From Fragilaria crotonensis (lineage: Eukaryota > Bacillariophyta > Fragilariophyceae > Fragilariales > Fragilariaceae): a stretch of DNA of 64,000 nt. The stretch is from the NCBI GenBank assembly GCA_022925895.1, contig JAKSYS010000254.1, positions 1-64,000 on the forward strand. The letters are read 5' to 3'. The notes beneath the pieces are model-generated. The model was not told the origin of the DNA, searched no databases, and worked only from the letters and a program-made list of their open reading frames with translations. Position numbers and translations under genes: made by a program. Below are positions 44,696 through 55,916 of this stretch, in pieces. The first letter of the stretch is position 1; each line of letters opens with the position of its first letter.

Positions 44696-45728
44696 CCCAT
44701 TAAGAAGCACGTATGAATAGTGCGAATGAATTCAGGAGGGACGAAGATTCGCCCCGGGACACAACGCATACAAACTAGCAATTCAGCTATCATTGCTGCT
44801 TCTTGGATCCGTCATTTGCCGGATGTTTCCCGTATCTAAGTTTCGGAGCACTGCATACGGCGCAACGACGCCCCATTACACCGAAGCTTATGCGAGCTGT
44901 ATCCTTGAATGGATTCATGCTGAGATCAAAGATAGTATACGCTACTCCGAATCCTCCAGTACTAATACTGCAATCCTAAAAATCCGGGCTGCTTTATTGA
45001 TTATATGCATGTGCATATAACTTTAGCACTGGTCGCAGCAGTAATTCGAAACTACGAGGCATTGGTACAAGGCTGAGATCAGAGGTGCCTTTCTGCATGT
45101 TCCAAGGAAGATACGCCTGTGTCTACGTAGGATTGTCCTGTCTTTGATTCCTTGAACAAGTTGATCGTTTTAACGTTGCCACCATGAAACACACAGTTGC
45201 ATCGACTTGGACTGGATTATGCCAGGATGCTCGCCAGGTGATGTCCTCTCATACCACAAGCTAACCCCCCAACAATTGCGAGTCGAACCAAGAAAAGCCG
45301 TATTCATTATTTAGAGTTTTTCGATTTGTCGAAGATACGTACAGTATACAGTATACTGTATACAGTATGTTTTACTGTACATATGATACGGTAGCCTGGA
45401 AATCTTACGCGCGTCATGCGATCACTGGTACAAGTACTATGTTATACAATACTACGATGGATGCTTATATTCAGTACAGTCAGTTGTACCGTTGTACCGT
45501 TGTACCCTGTGTGAAGTACGAACACGTACATGTACACATATATTCACCGAAGAAACAAACAATATATCTACAGTATAAAATAGATCTCGGTGTCGGCCCC
45601 TTGTCAATCCTTGTCCATTGATGATCATATGCATAAGGCATTGGTGTTTCAACCAGACTACTACACCTGCTCTTGCGTCTCTGAATATTACATTGCGGTG
45701 ATCTTCGGGCGCAAATGGAGAAGCAAAA
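44696..45728. promoter_or_regulatory. Intergenic between divergent genes
   Basis: Originally the shared upstream region of the trypsin-like gene and the oxygenase, before the LINE landed. It contains a run of overlapping palindromes around 45340-45370 (GTATACAGTATACTGTATAC) and GTAC motifs at 45430-45540. No coding frame supported. Confidence 0.4.
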
Positions 45729-46859
45729 ATGAGGATTGTGTGCTTTCTGACACTGACTTGTCTGGCGTTGGCGTTGAATGAGGAGAGGAGGCACGCTGGA
45801 TACCTTTTGCGTAACCACACGTGGCCATTAGTTTCCGTGCATCCCAACACGGATGGTTGGAGATACCTCATGTTTCGACGGTTGGCGCAAGTGGAGAGAA
45901 TTAAGAATACTGCCGATCGCTACAATGGATTCTATACCACCATGTCGTCGGCGATTACGTGTCCTAATTTTACTGCTTCCGGTTGGGGACTGACCAGAGT
46001 CCCTTCGGAGATGCTTCAGGAACTGCAAGAGTCATTAAAATCAGGTCTTGCCAATGTAGCAGCGCTTCAAGAAGAACCATTTGACCCTTCCATAGTTGTG
46101 GAAGGCAAGCGTCCCTACTTTATCCCACAACCCGACCTGAATAAGAAAATCCTTCACGCCCTCCTCCCTATTCATGAAAAATGGGCTGGCATCCCTCTTT
46201 TCCCCAGCTTGGCCTACGGTCTTCGAGTCTATACCAATAATTCTCGACTCCTTATGCACATCGATCGGCTTGACACACATGTCATTTCAGGAATACTACA
46301 TGTCGGCCAATCTGTTCCAAACAATAACAATACCGATGACGGCAATGCTAATTCATCCTCGGAACAACCGTGGCCGCTAGTGTTGGAAGATTTTTGGGGC
46401 AATACCAATGAAATCTTTTTGAAACCAGGAGATTTGTTATTGTACGAGAGTTCCAAATGTTGGCACGGACGACCCCGACAATTCCATGGTAGTTGGTACA
46501 GTTCCCTGTTTCTTCATTATCGACCCGCATCTGATGTACCGTCACGAGTCCAAGGATCGCATGGGGAGAAGCAGGATGCCATGTTGGACGCCCAGAATCG
46601 CGATGCTGCCATGCTAGAAGCACATTATGCCATTCCGCCGCATTGGAAAACAGCCGAACCACCCGATGAACGATTGGAGGAGTTGGAGGTGGTTGGGACG
46701 AGTTTCCGGGAACCAACGTGTCCCAACGAGTGGTGCGGGACTATCGGTGCTGTCCAGTGGCATGGGCCAGGGATTGAGGGGAAGTTCATTACCAGTACCG
46801 GCTTGATGGAAAAAGGAGGAAAAGCACGTGAATTTGTTACAGCTGATGATGAGCTGTAG
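45729..46859 (+). CDS. Secreted 2OG-Fe(II) oxygenase (prolyl 4-hydroxylase-like)
   Basis: 376 residues, intact, one exon. Signal peptide MRIVCFLTLTCLALALN. The catalytic double-stranded helix is at residues ~170-270: YGLRVYTNNSRLLMHIDRLDTHVISGILHVG gives the H-x-D iron ligands (HID). WPLVLEDFWGN and EIFLKPGDLLLYESSKCWHGRP follow, with the distal His in CWHGR, and WYSSLFLHY closes the core. The architecture matches P4H-like dioxygenases that hydroxylate secretory-pathway proteins with 2-oxoglutarate and oxygen. Usual 2-OG-binding Lys/Arg cannot be placed with certainty (R in HGRPRQFHG is one candidate). The stop codon and 3' flank are tandemly duplicated just downstream. Confidence 0.85.
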   Translation: MRIVCFLTLTCLALALNEERRHAGYLLRNHTWPLVSVHPNTDGWRYLMFRRLAQVERIKNTADRYNGFYTTMSSAITCPNFTASGWGLTRVPSEMLQELQESLKSGLANVAALQEEPFDPSIVVEGKRPYFIPQPDLNKKILHALLPIHEKWAGIPLFPSLAYGLRVYTNNSRLLMHIDRLDTHVISGILHVGQSVPNNNNTDDGNANSSSEQPWPLVLEDFWGNTNEIFLKPGDLLLYESSKCWHGRPRQFHGSWYSSLFLHYRPASDVPSRVQGSHGEKQDAMLDAQNRDAAMLEAHYAIPPHWKTAEPPDERLEELEVVGTSFREPTCPNEWCGTIGAVQWHGPGIEGKFITSTGLMEKGGKAREFVTADDEL

Positions 46860-46945
46860 CAGTAGACAATACTCATTCCATCCACGCATACATGACGATG
46901 AGCTGTACCAGTACACAATACTCATTCCATCCACGCATACATACA
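46848..46945 (+). repeat. 49-bp tandem duplication across the oxygenase stop codon
   Basis: Two adjacent copies (46848-46896 and 46897-46945), each starting GATGAGCTGTA and containing CAATACTCATTCCATCCACG. The first copy includes the DEL-stop end of the gene. They differ at only a few bases. Confidence 0.88.
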
Positions 46946-48783
46946 CATTGTGTCATTTACTTGTACTTGGAGTCTTGGAGTACAGTTAACAAAACGTAAA
47001 CACAAACTCCGTTCCGAGAAATCCACATACGTGTTGCATGATCATTGAGCATTCATGCAAGATCGCATGCGTTTCAGCCCCGATTCTGTTTCCTTTTGTT
47101 CGGTGTCATACATATCAAGACATGATGAAATAGACCAAAATTTGCTCAACAGTCCAGATGCTGCCTCCTCCCATCCGCTGTGGCATTGAGACTCCAATAG
47201 CTGTTGTCATGAACAGCAAGAGGATAATTGCAAAGTTACTAACACAAGGTGCAAGACAAGGCAATCTTTGACAGTGAAAAAGTGGTTGTTTTAAGAAATC
47301 AGCCACCAATGGAGTTGTGAAGTAGCTTTGAAGAATAGTAGGGGAGAATTTGCAGAATTGCTGCTGTTGGGAGTTTAGAAGCCCAATACATGCAATGATT
47401 CAGTTCTGCATGGAAAATGCTGGCCTAATTAGATTATTTGTTTCCATGTAGAACAGTATTGCATTGCTGTGTTGCCATTTAAGTCTACAAGAAGTCTTGA
47501 ATGGTGCTGATGAGCTTGGCAAAACAGGGTGAAGTGGCTTTGTGGCAATGTTCAATAAAACTTGAGGTTGTCTCAGCAGCAGCATAGATGTTTTGCCAAA
47601 TGTCAGTGATGACAGCATTTGCAGATTATATGCTACCAGTAATGCCACCAACTTACACATGGCGGCATTTGCAGATAACAGTATGCTACCAGTTATGCCG
47701 CCAACTTTACAATGGCAGCATTTGCGAATAACAATATGCTACCAGTTATGCTCTCCAAGCAATCATGCCATGGCTAGTACATTCTAAATTGGACAATGTC
47801 CATAGCTCTCTTTGCTGATGCAGTTGGCAGTTTACCGTTGTTTGTGTGTGCACCAGCAGTGGAAAGTAAAGCCAAAAACCAGGAATCTGACTTGGTCTCG
47901 CTCGTGCTCATTGCTCTAGTACTAGCCAGAGCTATGTTACACTTCGAAGACAATGGTTGGCTGATGTAAATCAACCTTATGCCCACCATTCCAATTGCTT
48001 GACTAACTGTAGCCAAAATCAGCCGCAGAGAAGTAATTGAAGTAGTCATTTGTTATTCCATTGAGTCAAGTAGTATTGCGACTGAAAAACTTGTCTGCGG
48101 CTGAAAAACCTCCTTGCTATGATGCCAGGGTTTTCAGCATAAATCCGGGTTTTCATTCACTCAGCACAATGCAGTACTATAGCAGTACAGTAACAACGAC
48201 ATGATTGTCAGCAGGTTGTCACTGCATTTATCTTTCCTTTTGTTTCTCAACAAAAAGGATGAATTGCATTAGTCTCTTCTTACTACAACCGCCGACCGCC
48301 GGTATGAAACACAATGCAACAGTACTGTACCCGCTTCCATTTTGTTCAGTTTGCACACAGCATCCATATGTGAAAGTTTACTTTCTCTGTACGTTTGGCG
48401 GAAGAAAACACCTCAACCGGTTCACCTCTGTATGAAATTCTGGGAGCCTCCTTTTCGAGGGTTTTCCAACTGTCATCAAAAATCAGCCGCAAAAAGGCGC
48501 GCGAAGCGTACGGTTACAGCTGATTTTGCTGCTAAATATCAAGCAATTGGAACGGGTCTTTGAATGGCTCCGTTCAATTCAAGGTGTCGATCATGATAGC
48601 CGTGTGGAGACTATCCGTCGCTGCGTCACTGCGTCGGCGCACCGGTCTCCCGTACGAGTACTCGAGTACGACTACCGTCAACAGAGCAGCAAACCAGCGG
48701 TCATGGTGTCATGGTGACTGCTGAAAACGGAAAATACAGCTACCGAACTGTACAGCGTTTGCTACAGTACGAAATCATCGCTA
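46946..48783. other. Intergenic with a short tandem repeat
   Basis: 1.8 kb with no supported gene; AT-richer in its middle. It contains the tandem repeat at 47613-47752 and a GTACTCGAGTACGAC motif near 48655. The hAT target site lies at its right edge. Confidence 0.45.
47613..47752. repeat. About 50-bp tandem repeat, three copies
   Basis: Copies start at 47613, 47663 and 47716, each reading CAGCATTTGCAGATAA-like, then ATGCTACCAGTTATGC. The copies are diverged and the last is incomplete. Confidence 0.75.
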
Positions 48784-48791
48784 CTCGCCGC

Positions 48792-51490
48792 CAGGCCTCT
48801 TTAATTTCGGGTAAATCCGAAAATAACGAAAATAGCTAAATTCGGGAGTTTTGAAAACTTATATTCGGGTTAAATTCGGGAAGTAGTTGTTTCACGTCTT
48901 AAAGTACCTTCAAATGCTACGTTTCTTGCCATTAATGAACTTAAAATTATGTAAACAGACCCTCTAAGGTCTTGTATTGTTTGCAATGTAGAATTGCTTC
49001 CAAGGAGAAGTCTGTTAACGACTTCGAGTGTGGATCCTTGGTCCAGTTGATGAGGGGAGAAGTCAGATTCCACTGAGCTTGTCCCCGGCATCACAGAAGC
49101 AAGGCCCCCACAAAACTCTTTAAGTGCATCAAAATCCTTTCCCAATGGGCTCCAGCTATCTTTGAAGGACTGGACTTTACTCGCTGAGTGATTTGCATCC
49201 AATCGTAGCTTCATTCCTTCATCTTCGCGGTACACAATCCTCAAACGTCGGAATTGGGCATCGATATTTTCAATGTCTTCCTCTGAAACCTTTTCAAGAA
49301 GGCGATTCCTTTGGTTTTGCAATATTGCCGAGAATGCACGTGGTGCCATAGAACACAGATCAACGGGTAGAACAGGGGGGGGATCTCATCAACCACGCGC
49401 CTAGCAGCATCGTCATCCTCGACTACACCTTGCTCAGCCACAATCTTTGTCACACCTTCAACAATGGTGAGGGCAAACGTTGACACAGCTTTTAGAACAC
49501 CATGGTATGGACTGCCAGTTGCAATACCACCGTCCTCCTTCAGTTTATCAAGCTCTGTCTGTACCATCATTCCAGCCTCCTCTATGGCCTCAGCCGTCTT
49601 GATGCGAGTAACATAGTAGGAGTTATAAAAGAAGAACTCGCTAACAAGCGCTTGTTCTTCTACTGTTGGTGGGAAAAGACGAGCATGGTCTTCAGCAGTC
49701 ATGGGCCCATTAACATTTGTCCGCGCTTGCAAATCGTACACAAGTCTGGACAGTTGGGATTTTTGCTCACACACAAGGGTATTCATACCTTGAATTTTTA
49801 CAAATGTAGTTTCAACACGTTGCACAAGTGGGTAAATAACGGCAACAACAATCCACCAATCAATGGATGGCGTGCATGCAGGCTTTTTCATTGAAGTGCT
49901 GGAGCAATCGCAATCGCTTGTCAATTAACCACTTCAATAGCTTCCCCATCGAGAGCCACCGTGTTGTCACAAACATAGGACACGTTGATTTCATGTCAGC
50001 AATTAAGTTCTGCTGACGTCGTAGGTGTCCTGTGACACTCGTTAGAGTGTCAAGAAACTTCTCATTGCACAATCTATTGAATGCTCGCTTCATTACAAGA
50101 TCAAGTTGGTGTGCCCCACACCAGATTCGAAAGACTCGTGAATGGCATTCATTTGACAAACGAGTGCATGTACCTTTGATGGAACCCGTCATGGTTGACG
50201 CACCATCTGTTGCAATCCCAATAAGCTGATGCCTCCAATTCGGAGCGAGAACATCCAAAAGAGAAACCACTAGATTGGCCTGATACTCACCAGTGTGTCG
50301 CTCGCGCATAGGGATAGCCAATAAGTGCAGATTCTGAATGTCACCTTTGAATAAACATCGCATGCGGATGTCAAGGTACGATGATCCTGCATTGTTCCCA
50401 GCATCAAGCCCAATGGAGAACGCCCATACCTTCTTGAACAGCTCCTTTAGATACTGAAGATTGATAGCACACACAATACGACAAAGCTGCGCAACTTCAC
50501 CATCGGAGACTGATCCCAAATGACCCATACCTGTCTGTTCTTTCACTGCTTGGTATATCCTCCTTGCTTGGCGAAACGAGACCCCAATTTCAACAAAACT
50601 TGCAACCATGTTCAACTTGAGTACGGACTTCACCTTCACAGTGTAGACGTCATCTTCGGCAGTGTAAACGAACATCTTCAAGATTCTTTTCTTTTCCAAC
50701 GTTGCATAAAGTTCAGTGTTGGTAAACTCATTGTCACTACCACCGTCACTTTCTTCTTCAGGCAATATGGCCGAGTTGGATGATGCGGATGCTGAACCTT
50801 CATCCAGCACATCTTGTCTTCCCTCAATAGTTGGCGTCAGGAGCAATTCCAATATCAACTTTGATACAATATCGCCATCAATAACAAAGGAGCACTTCTG
50901 TTTGGCAATTATCTGAGCCTTGAGACTTGCTTCTGGTTGTACAAAGGACCGCAAATTCACTCTCTCAGGAGATTCAGTTACAGCGAAGAAGTGTACCTTC
51001 TCCGCAGGAGCGAGCTTCCTGTATTCCTCCCACATTACTGCATGCTGCTTGCGAAGATGGCTAACAAAATTATCAGTGCGCCAAGGAGCTGTGTAGTATT
51101 TGTCATTTGATGTCCGCTTTCGCTTTCGCTCAGCAGCCTCGGCATCATCTTCGCGGCCGAAATTTGTACACATCAAACATACCACACTGCACACGTCTTT
51201 GGAGACCGGATCACGTGTACAAACTTGCACAGCATACTTCACCTCCCAATCCTGATGGAATTTTACAGCACCCTTGGGCTTCTTGGATGTCATGGTGAGT
51301 AGTTGGTAAGTTCAGAAGTGAAGTCCAACAACTTTAACAAGGTCCCTTTGACACTGAAAGTTTGACTATTTTTAACACGGCATTGTACGAGAGAAAAGTG
51401 CCACGTCACCCTTAAATTCGGGAGTTTCTTAGACCTTAATTTCGGGAAAACTCCCGAAAATTAAAAAAAACCCGAAAATAAAGAGGCCTG
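48792..51490 (-). mobile_element. hAT DNA transposon, nearly complete
   Basis: 2699 bp. Terminal inverted repeats start CAGGCCTCTTTA on both ends, with several subterminal TTCGGG motifs at each end. A perfect 8-bp target duplication CTCGCCGC flanks it (48784-48791 and 51491-51498), which is diagnostic for hAT. It holds one transposase gene on the minus strand. Perfect target duplication and well-preserved ends suggest recent movement. Confidence 0.93.
48870..51293 (-). CDS. hAT transposase with BED-type zinc finger, frame broken twice
   Basis: Starts MTSKKPKG at 51293. The N-terminal ~75 residues form a BED-like finger: CLMC ... NFVSHLRKQH. The RNase H-fold catalytic region follows: FSIGLDAGNNAGSSYLD, IATDGASTMTGSIKGT, RIWCGAHQLDLVM, TTRWLSMG. 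The helical C-terminal part runs EFFFYNSYYVTRI and so on to SSLMARNVAFEG. The frame changes at the A5 (T5 on plus) run at 49884-49888, where one base fewer gives NEKPACTPSIDWW. It changes again at the C8 (G8 on plus) run at 49375-49382, which otherwise continues to DLCSMAPRAF. If both are run-length errors the enzyme is whole. The typical hAT C-terminal dimerisation motif is not obvious. Confidence 0.85.
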
Positions 51491-51498
51491 CTCGCCGC

Positions 51499-53220
51499 TC
51501 GCCACTGTACGATTGGTCCGTAGATACCGGTACTCCGAATCTATGATACTCTCAATTCTCGATCTGGGACATACGACGGTAATACAGGCGTGTACAGTAT
51601 CTCGTATTAGTATGCATACTATATGTTAAGGAGAAGGTACTGTAGAAGGTACATGTAGGTAGGAGTTAGAAGTACGAACCACGAATGAACTCTGGAGTCC
51701 TCGTATATGGGAGCCCGTGTATGTTCCCTAATCGAGCCGATCGAGCATAAAATTACACGTCAACTTTACATATGAATCCCATGCTCCTCAGCGGAGAGAA
51801 CGACCCTACACCGTATCAGTAGTCTGTAGAAGACAGTACTCCCGTACAGTATTGCAGGTGATGGCCGGCTCGATTTGGGGACATACATGTAGTAGTACAG
51901 TAGTACACGGCACTAGGAGTACAATGTACCTGGTACGGGTACTGAAGGTATGATGTGTGCTCGGTCCTCTTTGTTTGACCGTTAGGTTGCTTGGTTTCAC
52001 GCGTCACGCACTCCCTACTGTTGCAATGGCATTGTTGACTAAAAAATTACTGTGAAGAGGCGTCGTGATAGAAAGCGAGACGACACACATGAACATTGTT
52101 CCCTGGGATGATTGTTAGCGACGTTTCAGAAATTCCGCGCCAGAAAACCGACTCGATCAGTTTTCTGACGCACGTTGCGAAACTGTGAGATTCGAAATTT
52201 ATATAGGCCAAAAAACACTAAGTCACAAAGACCGAGGAAGGCATCCTTCCGTTTTAGGTATGTAGGAGTACGAACCACGACTGAACTCCGGAGTTGATAC
52301 TACGCTTGTACAGTAGAGACAGTACTAATATATGGTACTCGGAGTAGTCTACGTGTACTAGCTACAAACTGGTATGTGCTGAAGGTATAATGTGTGCTGG
52401 GTGCTCGGTCCTCGTTGTTTGACCGTTAGATTGCCTGGTTTCCAGCGTCACGCACTCCCTACTTAAAGTGCGTTGTTGGCTAAAAAATCGCTGTGACGAG
52501 TCGTCGTGATTTATAGCGAGACGACACACATGAAAAATTGTTTCCCAGGGATCAAAATTGTTAGCGACGTTTCAGAAATATCGCGCTCGAAAACCGACTC
52601 GACCAGTTTTCAGAAGCACATGGCGGAACTGTGAGATTCGAAATAGATAATTTCATGGCTGTAGATAGTTTCTACGTTGCAAAAAAAAAACAAATAGTCA
52701 CAAAAGCCTGAGCAAGGCATGCAAGGTGCTATCCTCTGAAAATTTAAAAACTGTATTTCCATTTTCCCTACATAGTAATAAATATCAATAGATGTCGGAA
52801 AGACAAATGAAAAATGAGGGTTTAATGTCGGTAAGGACAACGTCATGATCCATCCACCCCTCCGGTCGTCGGGATCATTCCAGGGAGAAATCCGGGCGAC
52901 AGCATGTTCAGAGAGAAAATTCTATGGCCCAACGTTCTTTTGCAAAACTGGGTTGTGTTCTACGCTAATAATGGGAAGGATCCAGCTCCGCTCTGCTGAG
53001 TAAGGTCAAACGACAACGAACAGATCGGAAGCTTGGCCGTTGTAACCCTTGACACAGCTCATTGCGGATCATTCTTCATTCGATTGTTACGAAAGCGACG
53101 CCTTTCGGAACACGATTTTTGTTTCGCTGCAGGGAAAAACCTACAATATCGTGATTGGCATTTCTGTGGTGTACCATCAAGGTGTGCATCTCTCCTTCGT
53201 CAGCGAGCGAGTGTGTTAAA
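51499..53220. other. Intergenic with an old tandem duplication
   Basis: 1.7 kb without a supported gene. Two diverged copies of a ~300-600-bp segment lie in tandem (51655-52250 and 52257-52720). The promoter of the next gene should be in 52900-53220. Confidence 0.5.
51655..52720. repeat. Diverged tandem duplication
   Basis: Shared landmarks in order: GTACGAACCACGA.TGAACTC (51673 and 52268); TGCTCGGTCCTC.TTGTTTGA (51958 and 52401); CACGCACTCCCTACT; GAGACGACACACATGAA; GTTAGCGACGTTTCAGAAAT; ACTGTGAGATTCGAAAT. The different offsets (602 then 441 bp) show a later deletion or insertion in one copy. Confidence 0.8.
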
Positions 53221-55367
53221 ATGGCTTCATCTGGTGATCAGTTCCCGGCATCGCCGCTCGACATGACAACTACAGCAGCAGCTGCAATTGAAACGGAGGA
53301 GCTCTCGACCCCGGGATCTCTGATATCGACTAAAAAACCCGATATTGCTCTGGTTGTTCGAAAGCAACCTCCGTCACACGTATTTCCGGAAGAACTGTTT
53401 CATGTTGATTTTGGTTTGGACGTGGCCAAATCGGCCAGTCGTTATAATACGAATACTACTCCTACCTCACGATCGCCACTGACGGGTGGAGGGTGGATGT
53501 TGAATTTGTGGTTTCGCTGTGCCACCGCCGTCCGAGGATGATCATTGTCACCTGATGGTGGAACCGTCGTCAATTTGGTTCAGCATGCGAGGAACACCAC
53601 CACGGGGAAAGCAACGAGTGCAGTGTCAAATTAGCATACGGGATGGTGCACTGAGACGAGACCGGGCCACGTCGTATTGTCTGCAGCTCTCGCCGAACAA
53701 TCCACAGAGCGGGCTTTCACACGAATTAGAACTCGTATCGACCACTCCTATTACACTTGTGAATCACAAGATTCGCGTGGAGATAGATTCTGAATGGGAG
53801 AGTGTTTGGTATAAGGATGAAGGGGGTCGAGATAAATCAATGGTGGTGGTGGCTTCGCTATATAACCGGAACGGTGCAATTTTGAAAGGCGAAGAAGTTC
53901 CATTGCAGCTTGGATTGTATTACAACAATGACGGCAATTTTCCGATGAAAGTCATGAAACAAGATATTTTGCGAACCATTGGGGTCCCAAGCCTGCCATT
54001 GACTCATCAACCGGCAGGGCAATCATTCGGTTTAGAGTGGAAGACGTTTCAAAAATCATCAGGGACAGGATTTCAAGATTGAAGTTGCGGGACCCTCCAA
54101 AGGATTCAGGACGTGGCTCCAGGATTCTCACCGGCTGTCAATGTCCGATCCAAACGGAATAAGCGCCAAAGGTCAGCGATGTCATCCGGTCGGCCGGATA
54201 CGAACGTCGGTAGCCCAGAAGTGAGGCCGTCAGCGTATGATGAACCAACAGGATCCGAGTCTTTGCTGGCAGCTCCGGAGCTTCCGCGGTTGCGCGAAGC
54301 TCTCAAGGGTGTAATTCGTTGGGCGGATGAAGTTGTGACTGGGATGGTTTCATTACAGTGGCAGGTTATCGGGTATCATCAAAATCCTGACAGGAGTCCG
54401 ACTACAATCGACCTTACCATAACATTCCGAATCCTGACGCCGTTGTATCTCGCATCATGGGCATGTATGCCGACACGACCAGGAACAATTGATGATGATT
54501 CTTCACGCGATTGATCGTGGCTCCCAAGACCACTATGCCTCATTAATTCCTCCACCTGCCATTCCCCGAGGTGCCGACGAGGAAGAGGAGGAGGCTTACA
54601 CCATGCGCAGCAGTGTTCCACTTCAACGACCTGGGGTCTATCCACCTGGTGGCATGCATCATCCATCAATGATGTTACGCGAACAACCGCCTGGGGGCTT
54701 GTATGACAAACCTGAGATGCGGCGCCAGGACGTGACAAATTATCCTCATCATGCCATGGCCAGAATGCAAACCACGGAAGGGCTGCATCCTCACACCGGC
54801 ATGCGATCACAACATCAACATCTGCCAATGCATCCAGATCCTTTGCACCAACAGCATTTGGCACTTTCCAGAATGGCGGCATCGCCGAATCCTACTGCTG
54901 GTTATTACCATCATCAACATCAATATCACGCCGCAGCTGCAGCTGCTGCCTCGAATGCTATTGCTGCTGGTTCATCATTTCGCGAATCCGAAGTTGCGTA
55001 CGTCCTGGCGAAACAATTCAAATCGGTACGGACTGGAGATCGTTTGGGGTTTCCTGCCTATTCTCGGCTGGGCAAGGAATTGTTGGGATTTTATCGGGAA
55101 TCGGGCGTGGGTGTGGCCCAGTTTGTTCCCATTCAGCGACACGCTCAGGACTTTGGTCCAATGGAGATTGCGGATGCCTTGAATGTACTGCAAGAGGCCA
55201 TTCGGAATAAAAGTAAAGCTGTTCATGCACTCTCTGACTGGGGATCCATGTCGAGTCTTATGGATCATGTACTGGTATATGACTGGAGCAAGGATATTGG
55301 TGACAGCAGTGGCGGTCATCATCGTCATCATCTCGCCCAGTCGGGCTCCAGTACTCCCAGCGACTAG
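53221..55367 (+). CDS. Unknown gene with seven apparent single-base losses
   Basis: About 720 residues if read through. Coding quality is clear in every piece: FPEELFHVDFGLDVAKSAS, GVDVEFVVSLCH, a beta-rich domain (LELVSTTPITLVNHKIRV, WESVWYKDEGG, GLYYNNDG, VMKQDILRTIG, FRVEDVSKNHQGQDFKIEV), a KR-rich possible nuclear signal (RSKRNKRQR), LREALKGVIRWADEVV and EQLMMILHAIDRGSQDHYASLIPPP. A His/Gln/Ala/Met-rich low-complexity stretch and a conserved end (AKQFKSVRTGDRLGFPAY...LLGFYRESGVGVAQFVPI) complete it. Frame changes lie at 53491-53493, 53525-53526, 54026-54030, 54051-54055, 54109-54110, 54398-54399 and 54482-54483. Each is restored by one extra base in a short run. I do not recognise the family; a nuclear or regulatory protein is a guess. 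It is either a decaying gene or a poorly polished region. Confidence 0.65.
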
Positions 55368-55805
55368 GCGTCGCGTTATCGCTACTACTCGTTACTCTAC
55401 AGTGGAAAGTCCAGTGCTCAGATTGGGTACTGGCAGCAAAATGTTCATCGGAGTGAATTAAGTGGCATGTGCTCAAGATGAAAACCAAGTGAAGACTCGC
55501 GTGCTAAAATGAAGCAAAGTTGAACTTGGCTCTATGGAATAAGTGTGTGGAGCTGCGCATATTAATTGGGGATCCATGTCGAGTCGTATGGATTATGTGT
55601 TGTAAAATGTCCGTTGCAAGGATATTGGTGACTGATTGGTGTTAATGATGATCATCATGCTCAGGTGGGAACTACTTCTTTCTGTTCAATATGGTCTAAA
55701 GTGGAAGTCCAGTGCTCACAATGGGTACTGGCAGCAAATATTCAATAGAGTGACGTTTGCGGGTGTGTGCTCTGATGAATGCGAAGTGAAGACTCTCTGG
55801 AGCGA
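55241..55805 (+). repeat. Diverged tandem duplication of the unknown gene's 3' end
   Basis: Segment 55241-55510 (last ~40 codons plus 3' flank) recurs at 55569-55805. Shared landmarks: GGGGATCCATGTCGAGTC, CAAGGATATTGGTGAC, GTCCAGTGCTCA, TGGGTACTGGCAGCAAA and AAGTGAAGACTC. The second copy is diverged, has lost the reading frame, and is therefore a gene-end pseudogene. Confidence 0.82.
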
Positions 55806-55916
55806 AAATAGAGAAAAGGGTATAGTGCCGTTTGTTTGCTAGAGTGCTTCTCTGGCAGAAAAGTTACAATCATTATTTCTATTTGATGCGGGACAGCCTG
55901 TACTTTTAGTACTCCA

